A stretch of 10,372 nucleotides of DNA from an uncultured Bacillota bacterium (GTDB lineage Bacteria > Bacillota > Limnochordia > Limnochordales > ZCTH02-B6). Shown here in pieces: positions 1 through 6,453 of the stretch. How positions within the stretch are numbered: the first letter of the stretch is position 1; each line of letters begins with the position of its first letter. The notes under the pieces are model-generated. The model was not told the DNA's origin. It was given only the letters and a program-made list of their open reading frames with translations, and ran no database searches. The DNA is taken from contig CALFSR010000188.1 in the NCBI GenBank assembly GCA_937916565.1, forward strand, positions 1 through 10,372, written 5' to 3'. A program made the position numbers and the translations under genes.

Positions 1-644
1 ACGGACAAATCGTGGCTCACGAGGATGAGCGACAAGTTCAGCCGTGCCCTGAGGTCGGCGATGGCCTTGAGCACTTGAGCCTGCACCATCACGTCGAGGG
101 CCGTCGTCGGCTCGTCGGCGATGATCACGTCCGGGTGGCACGCCAAGGCCATAGCGATAACAGCGCGCTGCTTCATGCCCCCGCTGAACTCGTGGGGGTA
201 GTGGCTGTAGCGAGCCGGATTGATCCCGACGAGCTCCAGGAGTTCCTTTGCCCGCTGCACCGCTTCTTCCTTGCTTACCTTCTCGTGGGCAAGAATCGCC
301 TCGGTGATCTGGCTCCCCACGGTGAGCACCGGGTTCAGGGCGTTCATGGCCCCTTGGAACACCATCGCGATCTTGGTCCAACGGACGTCCTTGCGGAACG
401 TCTCGTCGTCCATCGACGTCAGTTCCTGGCCGCCAAGCCGGATGGCGCCGCCCACGACCTGCGCGTTGGGCGGCAGCAGGCGCAGGAGCGTAAGCCCCAA
501 GCTGGACTTGCCGCAGCCCGACTCGCCCACGATGCCCAGCGCCCGCCCGGCCTCGAGGCTAAAGCTGATGCCGTCCACCGCCCGCACTTGCCCCTTGCGG
601 GTGCGGTAGTACATCTTCAGGTTCTCGACCGCCAGTTGCGCCAT
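1..644 (-). CDS. dppD: Peptide/nickel-type ABC importer ATP-binding protein (DppD/OppD family), 3' end cut by window edge
   Basis: This is the cytoplasmic ATPase that powers the importer encoded just upstream. The 214 visible residues contain, in order, Walker A GESGCGKS (residues 40-47), the Q-loop glutamine Q97 in MVFQG, the ABC signature FSGGMKQR (153-160), Walker B VIIADEP (173-179) and the H-loop histidine H211 in SHD, so the nucleotide-binding core is complete. Family members usually have about 320-340 residues. The missing part should hold the C-terminal oligopeptide-ABC extension, beyond the left edge. The ATG at 644-642 lies 9 bases after the permease stop, and its AGGTAGG ribosome site overlaps that stop, so the two are cotranscribed. 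A partner DppF-type ATPase is expected next but is not in the window. The family is certain; the transported substrate is not known. Confidence 0.95.
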   Translation of the reverse strand, partial: MAQLAVENLKMYYRTRKGQVRAVDGISFSLEAGRALGIVGESGCGKSSLGLTLLRLLPPNAQVVGGAIRLGGQELTSMDDETFRKDVRWTKIAMVFQGAMNALNPVLTVGSQITEAILAHEKVSKEEAVQRAKELLELVGINPARYSHYPHEFSGGMKQRAVIAMALACHPDVIIADEPTTALDVMVQAQVLKAIADLRARLNLSLILVSHDLS

Positions 645-653
645 GTGCCCAAC

Positions 654-2135
654 CTACCTCTCGTTGCTCCTGCGGTTAAGGATGTCGTCGAGGGTGTTGC
701 CGATGAACACAAAGGCCATGGCCAAGATGGTCAAGGCCAGTCCCGGCGGCAATATCCACCACCACGCCATCTCGCCGAAGGCGCCGAAGCCCCGGGCGTT
801 CTGCAGCATCCGCCCCCAGGTCGGCACCCGCGGGTCACCGAAACCGAGGAAGCTCAACGTCGCCTCACTCACGATCGCGCCCGGCACCAGCAGGACGAGG
901 GAGGCAAACACCAGCCCCAGCACGTTGGGCAAGATGTGGGTGCGCATGATGTATCCGGGGCTCGCGCCGGCGGCCCGGGCCGCCTCGACGAAAGATCTCT
1001 CCCGCAGCGTCAGCGTCTGGGACCGCACAAGCCGCGCCACGCCCATCCACGAAAAGACCGCGATGAGGAAGATGAGCGTCCACAAGTTTTTGCCCACGAC
1101 GCCGACGATGACGATCAAGATCGGCAGGAACGGAATGGAGATGAGCACGTCCACGACCCGCATCAGGAGTTCGTCCACCCAGCGGCCCATGTACCCGCTG
1201 ACAATACCGACCAGCGTCCCGAGGGTGACCGCGATGACGGCCACGATGAAACCGATCATGAGCGACGTGCGCGTCCCGTACACGAACTGCGACCAGAGGT
1301 CAGACCCCAGGTGGTCCGTGCCCAGCAGGCCGTGAAGCCTGCCCGGGATGCGGAACCGGCTTTCGCCCAGGGTAAACTGGGCCGCGCCGGTTGCGCCTGC
1401 GTCCGCGGTCAGCTCCAGCACAAAGCGGTATTCTCCGGGCGCGTTGATGAGCTCCGCGGCCAAGTTGGCCAGCGGGTTGAAACCGAGGCGCGTCTTTGTC
1501 TGCATGTCGCGCGAGTCGATCCGCTGGGTAGTCCAGCGCACCTCGTTGCGCAACACCCGGGACTCCCACATGGCGTAGCTGCGCCCGTCCGGGGTCTCAA
1601 ACCGGATCACGGCCCGGCCGCTGGCTCCCCCTTGCCCCGAAAAGGCGTAAGGCACCTGGATGTAAAACGTATCCGGAGGGCTCGACCGGTAGCTGAACGT
1701 GTACTCGAGCACGAGCCTCGCCGCGCCCGGCCCCTCGGTGCGCGCCAGCATGACCGGCTCGTTTTCCCGTTCACCCCAAGCGATGTCAACGTTTTCCTGC
1801 TCGACGACGCGCCAGTCGTCCAGGAGAAACGCGTCCACGGTAACGGGTTCGTCCCTGTAGCGGGAGAAGAACGCCATCCAGCCCGGGCGGGCCATGCGGT
1901 CGGCCAGGAACTGATCTTGCAACGGATCGTAGGGCGTCAGCCACGGGGCGGCCACGCCCAGAAAGAGGAACACCAGGAAGATGGCCAAGCCCAGCATGCC
2001 CCGGGGAGACCGCCGGTACTCGGCCCAGATCTCCCGCAGCGCGCCCCGGCGGCGCGGTTTCCCGCCCCGTGCGGCGCTCGCCGGGGCCGGCGCGGGCGCG
2101 ACTTGGGGGGTCTCGGAGGGACGCGGGTTGCTCAC
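654..2135 (-). CDS. dppC: ABC importer permease, DppC/OppC type, with a large extracytoplasmic insertion
   Basis: This is one of the two membrane subunits of the importer. Residues 46-65 form the first membrane segment, followed by the family's PWLTPYDP stretch (64-71). The conserved GTDHLGSDLWS motif appears only at 272-282. The cytoplasmic EAA loop that contacts the ATPase is EAARAAG (384-390) followed by ILPN (401-404), and the C-terminal membrane segments are normal. Ordinary DppC proteins have about 280-320 residues; this one has 493. The excess is one block, roughly residues 85-265, rich in alternating hydrophobic residues and poor in membrane segments, so it probably forms an extracytoplasmic beta domain. 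I chose the GTG at 2135 because AGGTGAG sits 5-6 bases before it. A GTG at 2144 overlaps the dppB stop as GTGA and is a possible alternative. Either way translation is coupled to dppB. The cytoplasmic N-terminal tail (1-40) is rich in Pro, Ala and Arg. Confidence 0.93.
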   Translation of the reverse strand: MSNPRPSETPQVAPAPAPASAARGGKPRRRGALREIWAEYRRSPRGMLGLAIFLVFLFLGVAAPWLTPYDPLQDQFLADRMARPGWMAFFSRYRDEPVTVDAFLLDDWRVVEQENVDIAWGERENEPVMLARTEGPGAARLVLEYTFSYRSSPPDTFYIQVPYAFSGQGGASGRAVIRFETPDGRSYAMWESRVLRNEVRWTTQRIDSRDMQTKTRLGFNPLANLAAELINAPGEYRFVLELTADAGATGAAQFTLGESRFRIPGRLHGLLGTDHLGSDLWSQFVYGTRTSLMIGFIVAVIAVTLGTLVGIVSGYMGRWVDELLMRVVDVLISIPFLPILIVIVGVVGKNLWTLIFLIAVFSWMGVARLVRSQTLTLRERSFVEAARAAGASPGYIMRTHILPNVLGLVFASLVLLVPGAIVSEATLSFLGFGDPRVPTWGRMLQNARGFGAFGEMAWWWILPPGLALTILAMAFVFIGNTLDDILNRRSNER

Positions 2136-2140
2136 GGCTC

Positions 2141-3106
2141 TCACCTCAGTCGAATCCGCGGGTCGACCAGGCCGTAGACCAGGTCAGCCAACAAATTGCA
2201 CACGAGCACGGCTAGGGCAATGATGTAGAAGCAGCCTTGGACAACCGGGTAGTCCTGCTGCAGCGTCGCGTCCACCAGATAACGCCCGACGCCGTACAAG
2301 GAGAAAATCGTCTCGGTAATAACGGCCCCCGTAATGAGCCCCGGCAGCGACAAGAACACGAGGGTCACAATGGGCGGCAAGACGCTGCGGAACGCGTGGC
2401 GGTACAAGACTTCCCGCTGCGTCAGGCCCTTGGCCCGGGCCGTCAGCACGTAATCCTGCCCGAGGGCGCCGACCACGTTGTTGCGGGTATACAGGTACCA
2501 CGAGCCGTAACCGCTCAAGGTGACCGCCGTCACCGGCAAAATTAGGTGGTGGACGCGATCGAGAATAATGGCCCAAAACTCTGTCGGAGGCGGCACGCTC
2601 ATCGTGCCCCGAATCGGGAATATCGGCCAGTAGTAGCCAAAGGCGAGCAAGAGCAGCAGCCCGATAAAGAAGCCGGGCATCGCGTTAAGAAAGAGCGAAA
2701 TTCCGGTGACACCCATCTCCACGCGGCTTCCCTGCCGGGTCGCCATCTTGGTGCCAAGCCACACCCCGATAAACACGTTGAGGGCAAAAGAGGTTCCCAG
2801 AAGCATCAACGTGTTGGGAAGCCGCGAGAGAAGCTCGCCCAGCACTGGCTGGCGCGTGACAAAAGATCGCCCGAAGTCGAAGGTAATCATGCTCTTCAGG
2901 TAGAGGACGTACTGCGTGTGGAGAGGCTTATCGAGACCGTACATCTCCCGCAGCAGTTCCTTGACCTCCGGGGTGAATTCCGGGCTCAGCACGAGCGAAA
3001 CCGGGTCGCCGGGCATGACGCGAAAGATGACGAAGTTAAAGGTCACGATGACAAACAGCGTAATCAGCCCGTAGCCAACCCGGCGCCAAAAGTATGCGCG
3101 CGACAT
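2141..3106 (-). CDS. dppB: ABC importer permease, DppB/OppB type
   Basis: This 321-residue integral membrane subunit pairs with the DppC-type protein to form the translocation pore. It has the usual layout: a first membrane segment (about 10-30) running into the family motif FRVMPGDP (28-35), an extracytoplasmic stretch, then membrane segments near 98-118, 133-157, 187-205, 243-266 and 289-312. The EAA-loop equivalent is LTARAKG (221-227) followed by RSVLPP (240-245), and the protein ends in the family-typical LVDPRIRLR. The ATG at 3106 is preceded by GAGGAAAGG about 10 bases upstream. The open frame continues to 3247, but those 47 extra residues are Arg/Gly/Ala-rich and do not fit the family, so I exclude them. 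Length and motifs are ordinary, in contrast to its two odd partners. The 222-base gap from the binding-protein gene contains strong stem-loops. Confidence 0.95.
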   Translation of the reverse strand: MSRAYFWRRVGYGLITLFVIVTFNFVIFRVMPGDPVSLVLSPEFTPEVKELLREMYGLDKPLHTQYVLYLKSMITFDFGRSFVTRQPVLGELLSRLPNTLMLLGTSFALNVFIGVWLGTKMATRQGSRVEMGVTGISLFLNAMPGFFIGLLLLLAFGYYWPIFPIRGTMSVPPPTEFWAIILDRVHHLILPVTAVTLSGYGSWYLYTRNNVVGALGQDYVLTARAKGLTQREVLYRHAFRSVLPPIVTLVFLSLPGLITGAVITETIFSLYGVGRYLVDATLQQDYPVVQGCFYIIALAVLVCNLLADLVYGLVDPRIRLR

Positions 3107-3233
3107 GGCAACCCGACCTTTCCTCAAGCGCCCGCCAGACGCCCGCCGGCCCGTTTCGGGCGCAGGCGCCGCTCCTGACGAGCCGGCCGTCCCTAAGCAC
3201 CGGACGGCGGAGTTCCCCGCCCTGCGGCAGGAA

Positions 3234-3257
3234 AGGCAGGCCCGCAAGGGCCTGCCT
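3234..3257 (-). terminator. Intercistronic stem-loop between the binding-protein and permease genes
   Basis: AGGCAGGCCC (3234-3243) and GGGCCTGCCT (3248-3257) are perfect inverted 10-base arms around a 4-base loop. GGCAG and CTGCC just outside could extend the stem. In the transcribed strand the stem is followed by only three T residues and then CCTGCC, so it is a weak terminator at best. A second stem, GCCGTCC/GGACGGC, lies at 3186-3208. In binding-protein-dependent importers a hairpin at this position commonly limits read-through or protects the 3' end of the binding-protein mRNA, giving excess binding protein over permease. That role is inferred here. Otherwise the 222-base gap 3107-3328 holds only the dppB ribosome site. 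Confidence 0.6.
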
Positions 3258-3328
3258 CCCTGCCCGGACGGAAAGCCGGCGGCGGGGCCGCTCCCATGCA
3301 GCGGCCCGCGCCCTCCCTCGTTCAGGCT

Positions 3329-5029
3329 TTACCGGTCAAGACCAGCCCAGAAGTCCTCGTACCGCTCGACGCGGACGTACTCGCCGACGACGTACTCCTT
3401 GAAGACGAACGGACCGGTGCCGATCATCATCGTCAGGCCAGGCACCGTCGGGTGCGGCGTCTTCCACGGCTCAAACTCATCGAACTTGGGAACGTTCTCC
3501 CAGATGTGCTTGGCCAGGAAGCCGGAGACGTTGTAGGTGTGCCAGTAGCTGACGTTGTCGAAGTACACCGTGATGGTGTAGTCGTCGATGATCTCGCTGT
3601 GGCTGTAGTTGCTCCACGCGGCCTGGTACTTAGGCACCCGCTGCGCCTTCAGGTACTCCATGGTGAACTCGATGTCATGGGCCGTGAAGGGCACGCCGTC
3701 GTGCCATGTGACGTCCTTGCGCAGCCAGTAGGTCACCTTGGTGCCCTCGTTGCCCTCGGGCGTCGTCCAAGTGCCGACCTCCCAGCGCTCGGCCTCCCAG
3801 GGGATGTCCTCGTTGTGGACGGGCTCCGCGGCGATGAGCCCAGGGCCGTACACGAGGCCGAAGATGCGGGCGTCATACGCGGAGGTGCCTACCAGCACGT
3901 TGAGGTTGCCGGGCTCCTGCTCCAGCACCCAGCGGACGCTGCCGCCGCGCTCCTGGTTCACCAGGCGGATGTTGAGCGGCGTCCAGATGCTGTTGGACAC
4001 GCTGCTCGCCGCGCCGAAGCCCAGGTGCGGGACGTAGCCGGTCACGATGTCCTTGCGGAAGGCGTCCATGTACGGACGGGAGTACAGCGGCACGTAAGGC
4101 TGCAGCCACGAGAGAATCTCCTGCGCCTCGTAGGCAGCCTCCATGGCCTCGTCGAGGTTGCGCGGCGTCCAGACCTTCTCCGCGGCCGCGTCGTACTCAG
4201 GATCCCGCAGGCCCGGGTTGTTGTCGCCGCCGTCGACGTCAAAGGAGGAGTGGAAGAGCGTGTACAGGTGGGTCGGGAACCGGCCCAGACCCCACGCCAG
4301 GGCGTACATGTCGAAGTCGCGGTCGCCGCCCAGATCCGTGCTGATCCGCTCGACGATCACGTTGAAGTCCATGGGCTCCGCCTTGACCGGCAAGCCGATG
4401 GACCGGGCTGCGTCGGCGACCATCACGCCCAGCATGGCCGAAGTGGGCGCCACTTCCATGGTGGGCGTCAAAATGGTCATCTCACGGAGCTCCTGGCCGG
4501 TGCGGGGGTCGATGCGGATGCCGTTGGGGCCCATCCGGTAACCCGCGTCGTCCAGGATCTGCTTGGCCAGCTCGGGATCATAGTAAGCAACATCGGTGTC
4601 AGGATTGAAGAAGGGCGAAGCCGGAGGCACGAACTCCGCCAGCGGCAGCATGTAGCCCTGGAAGAGCGAGAGGATGATCTCATCCCGGTCAATGGCGTGC
4701 GCCAGAGCCCGCCGGACGACCACGTCATTCAGGGGCGCCCGGCGCATGTTCATCGCCAGGTAGAACATGTGGTAACCCGGGCTGACGGTGATGTCCACGT
4801 TGGGATCTGCCATCAGCCGGTCGATGTGGCTCGGCTGCGTAAGACCCGGCAGCACGTAAATGTCGCCGCGCTGCAAGGCGATAAGCCGCGCTTCCTGGTC
4901 CATGATGATGGGCAGGATGATCTCGTCAACGTAGGGACCCTTGGTGTCCCACTGGACGCTCTGGGCGAACGCCGCGCCGCTGACGAGAAGGCTCAGCGCC
5001 ACAACAAACGTCAGTAGTTTGCGCAACAA
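3329..5029 (-). CDS. Exported solute-binding protein family 5, apparently circularly permuted
   Basis: This is the extracytoplasmic receptor that would deliver peptide, oligosaccharide or a similar ligand to the DppBC pore. A signal peptide occupies residues 1-22 (LRK, hydrophobic core, SGAAFA before QS); there is no lipobox cysteine. The 566-residue protein has all family 5 segments, but in rotated order. It opens with GPYVDEIILPIIMDQEARL (31-49), which in the family follows the first lobe. Next come DVVVRRALAHAIDRDEII (102-119) and the usual C-terminal lobe, to about 357. Only then, at 365-381, comes the normal mature N-terminus (RWVLEQEPGNLNVL), then the signature YWLRKDVTWHDGVPFTAHDI (434-453), and the protein ends in GTGPFVFKE (537-545) and ERYEDFW (555-561). 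The TTG at 5029 is preceded by AAAGGCAGG. The frame runs on to 5158, but the extra 43 residues are not family-like and would bury the signal peptide. Ligand unknown. Confidence 0.93.
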   Translation of the reverse strand: MLRKLLTFVVALSLLVSGAAFAQSVQWDTKGPYVDEIILPIIMDQEARLIALQRGDIYVLPGLTQPSHIDRLMADPNVDITVSPGYHMFYLAMNMRRAPLNDVVVRRALAHAIDRDEIILSLFQGYMLPLAEFVPPASPFFNPDTDVAYYDPELAKQILDDAGYRMGPNGIRIDPRTGQELREMTILTPTMEVAPTSAMLGVMVADAARSIGLPVKAEPMDFNVIVERISTDLGGDRDFDMYALAWGLGRFPTHLYTLFHSSFDVDGGDNNPGLRDPEYDAAAEKVWTPRNLDEAMEAAYEAQEILSWLQPYVPLYSRPYMDAFRKDIVTGYVPHLGFGAASSVSNSIWTPLNIRLVNQERGGSVRWVLEQEPGNLNVLVGTSAYDARIFGLVYGPGLIAAEPVHNEDIPWEAERWEVGTWTTPEGNEGTKVTYWLRKDVTWHDGVPFTAHDIEFTMEYLKAQRVPKYQAAWSNYSHSEIIDDYTITVYFDNVSYWHTYNVSGFLAKHIWENVPKFDEFEPWKTPHPTVPGLTMMIGTGPFVFKEYVVGEYVRVERYEDFWAGLDR

Positions 5030-5035
5030 TGTCGA

Positions 5036-5053
5036 CCTGCCTTTCTGAGAAAG
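5036..5053 (-). promoter_or_regulatory. Ribosome site of the binding-protein gene, partly inside a small hairpin
   Basis: On the minus strand AAAGG (5044-5040) and AGG (5038-5036) precede the TTG start at 5029 by 6-10 bases, which decides that start. CTTTCT and AGAAAG (5041-5053) form a short inverted repeat whose 3' arm covers the AAAG of the ribosome site. Pairing could mask the site, but the stem is short and AT-rich. The rest of the 218-base leader (5030-5247) has a CCCGG/CCGGG stem at 5063-5078 and no riboswitch that I recognise. Confidence 0.35.
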
Positions 5054-5253
5054 ATTTATACCCCCGGTCGAGGCCGGGTTCCCATCGGTGCTTGCTGGCT
5101 GCAACCTCTCCCCGCTCCCACCACCCCTTGCGCCGCAAAACCCGATGCCGACCGGCAACGGGCGCCGAAAGGAAGCCTCGCCTGGATTTTCTGCTTTCGC
5201 CTATCGCTGGAGGCAATCCTTTCGGGCGGCATGAGAAAAAACTGCTATTAGTC

Positions 5254-5281
5254 ATTTTATCCGGCTAGCAACTTCTGTCCA
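5254..5281 (-). promoter_or_regulatory. Probable promoter of the ABC importer operon
   Basis: Reading the minus strand, TGGACA (5281-5276) and TAAAAT (5259-5254) are separated by 16 bases. Each matches the sigma70/sigmaA consensus at five of six positions. The predicted start near 5247 would give a leader of about 218 bases before the TTG start of the binding-protein gene. The same TGGACA -35 box occurs in the tRNA promoter of this window, which supports it as the housekeeping form here. Confidence 0.55.
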
Positions 5282-5289
5282 GGCCTGGA
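5278..5289. promoter_or_regulatory. 12-base perfect palindrome overlapping the -35 box, candidate operator
   Basis: TCCAGGCCTGGA is its own reverse complement and shares four bases with the -35 hexamer of the importer promoter. A dimeric repressor bound there would block RNA polymerase. No regulator gene is visible in the window, so the binding protein is unknown, and a chance palindrome cannot be excluded. Confidence 0.35.
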
Positions 5290-5550
5290 AATCGGGCGGA
5301 ACCATTGGCGATATCGTCCACGCGAAGGCCTTTCTTGCCCAGGCACGCCCCTGGGGCGGAATGCAACCCGCCGGAAGTAGTCCTTGTCTGTCAATATCAG
5401 AATGTCACTCACATGCAGTTCGGCGTGGTTTATCCTAGCCTTTGTTAGTTCATATGCATAATTCTGGACGTCAATATCGGCAGGACTCTCCTGCTGCCAG
5501 GTAGGATTCGGGTGTACTGGCCACCGCTGGTCAACTCCCGCTCCTCCGCC

Positions 5551-5580
5551 TTGTGAAACCGCCCCACGGTCGGTTACACT
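5551..5580 (+). promoter_or_regulatory. Weak candidate promoter for the NmrA remnant and yjbQ
   Basis: TTGTGA (5551-5556) and TACACT (5575-5580) are 18 bases apart, each four of six to consensus, and lie about 80 bases before the ATG at 5664. Nothing better is visible upstream of these two plus-strand genes, so this is a placement by default. Confidence 0.25.
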
Positions 5581-5663
5581 TGCTTCCGGGAGCAGGAGAC
5601 GCCGGCAGGGTCCGTGCTGGCCACGGCCACGCGTTTAACGCCATCTCCACGGGGGTAGAGCGG

Positions 5664-5957
5664 ATGAGAATTCTGGTTACTGGCGCCACAGGGCAACTCG
5701 GGTCGCTGGTGATGGAAAGACTGCTGGCGGCGGTGCTCGGGCGGGAAGTCCCGGTGCAGCACGTCGATGACGCCGAGTATGCCTCCGGACTGCGCCAGGC
5801 CGGCTTGCCTGACCCCGTGGTGGACATGATCGTGGCCATGAACCGAGCCATCCGCGCCGGCGCCCTGGACGTGCGTAGCGACGACCTCGTCCGGCTGCTC
5901 GGCCGCCCCCCGGTGCCGCTGGCCGAAGCCCTCCGCGCCGTCGCGGCGGGGCGCTGA
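5664..5957 (+). pseudogene. Internally deleted NmrA-type NAD(P)-binding quinone oxidoreductase-like gene
   Basis: The 97-codon frame starts with MRILVTGATGQLGSLVMERL, the first strand and glycine-rich nucleotide loop (GATGQLG) of NmrA/QOR2-type short-chain dehydrogenases. About codon 22 it jumps straight to AAVLGREVPVQHVDDAEYA, and then to a C-terminal end with DDLVRLLGRPPVPLAEAL, which resembles the end of the same family. Intact proteins have about 280-300 residues, so roughly 180-190 residues are missing while the frame is kept. The junction lies near 5725-5735 in a GCTGGCGGCGG-rich stretch, a plausible slip or recombination site. The rest of the Rossmann fold is lost, so enzymatic activity is not expected. 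ATG 5664 is preceded by GGGGG at 5651-5655. The frame is open further upstream to 5553, but that part is not family-like. It ends 19 bases before yjbQ and is probably cotranscribed with it. Confidence 0.75.
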
Positions 5958-5976
5958 CCCCAAGGGAGGATGTGCG

Positions 5977-6411
5977 ATGCGCTTCCACACGACGTACCTC
6001 ACCTTTCACACCCGTAAGCGGCAAGAGATCATCGACATCACGGACAAGGTCGAGGCCGCCCTCAAGGCGAGCGGGATCCGGGAAGGCATGGTTCTCGTCA
6101 GCGCCATGCACATTACGGCGTCCGTCTTTGTCAACGATCACGAAAGCGGCTTGTGGCAGGACATCCTGGACTGGCTTGAGGGAACCGTGGCGCCGTGGGA
6201 GCGCCACCCCGCCCGGGGAAACGATTACTTGCACAACCGGACCGGGGAGGACAACGGCGCCGCCCACCTGCGCAGCCTGACGATGGGGCACCAAGTCATC
6301 ATTCCGGTGACCGGCGGCCGCCTCGATCTTGGCCCGTGGCAGCGGGTGTTCTACGGGGAGTGGGACGGGCAGCGGCCCAAGCGGGTGATCATCAAGGTGA
6401 TGGGGGAGTAG
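5977..6411 (+). CDS. yjbQ: YjbQ/UPF0047 family protein (secondary thiamine-phosphate synthase-like)
   Basis: This small 144-residue protein of the YjbQ fold is full length for the family. Conserved stretches are HITASVFVNDHESGL (45-59), GNDYLHNRTGEDNGAAHLR (81-99, the most characteristic), LTMGHQVIIPV (101-111) and GGRLDLGPWQRVFYGEWDG (113-131), including the His and Asp residues thought to line the active site. E. coli YjbQ shows weak thiamine-phosphate synthase activity, and the family usually forms cytoplasmic trimers. The true physiological role is not settled, so the database name should be read loosely. The ATG at 5977 follows AAGGGAGG at 5962-5969 with 7 bases spacing. The start at 5970 overlaps the ribosome site and is unlikely. 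It is followed by a bidirectional hairpin terminator. Confidence 0.93.
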   Translation: MRFHTTYLTFHTRKRQEIIDITDKVEAALKASGIREGMVLVSAMHITASVFVNDHESGLWQDILDWLEGTVAPWERHPARGNDYLHNRTGEDNGAAHLRSLTMGHQVIIPVTGGRLDLGPWQRVFYGEWDGQRPKRVIIKVMGE

Positions 6412-6453
6412 CTTGCCCATCACCCCGCGCCTGCGGCGGTTCACTCGAAAACA

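Larger units (their letters stand above)
5257..5634 (-). other. Intergenic stretch with an orphan 125-codon frame lacking ATG, possible gene remnant
   Basis: Between the importer promoter and the gene at 5664 I see no confident gene. The region is less GC-rich than its surroundings, especially 5380-5480. On the minus strand one frame stays open from the stop at 5637-5635 to TAA at 5259-5257 without any in-frame ATG. Its middle part reads like protein: AYELTKARINHAELHV, then DILILTDKDYF, then RRVAFRPRGVPG. The LTDKDYF piece faintly recalls the DKDF motif of DUF5615 PIN-like toxins, but that is only an impression. The only in-frame GTG gives about 60 residues and has no ribosome site. It may be a decayed gene or chance. 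Confidence 0.2.

Noticed and set aside
12..2177. A 721-codon open frame on the plus strand
   Set aside because: It lies opposite the dppD and dppC genes, is full of His, Arg, Pro and Gly, has no domain, and results from high GC third positions in the real genes.
3107..3247. N-terminal extension of the DppB-type permease
   Set aside because: The extra residues precede a well-placed ribosome site and family-typical start at 3106, and they coincide with the intercistronic stem-loops.
3296..5017. A 573-codon open frame on the plus strand
   Set aside because: It is the antisense shadow of the binding-protein gene; the minus strand carries the signal peptide and all family motifs.
5030..5158. N-terminal extension of the binding protein
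   Set aside because: It would place 43 non-conserved residues before the signal peptide, and it overlaps the leader and ribosome site.
5060..5231. Short minus-strand frame starting ATG at 5231 in the importer leader, as a leader peptide
   Set aside because: No ribosome site precedes it, and its Arg/Gly-rich content is typical of non-coding high-GC sequence.
5390..5478. Direct repeat GTCAATATC at 5390-5398 and 5470-5478
   Set aside because: Only two copies, no inverted partner and no flanking mobile gene; chance is sufficient.
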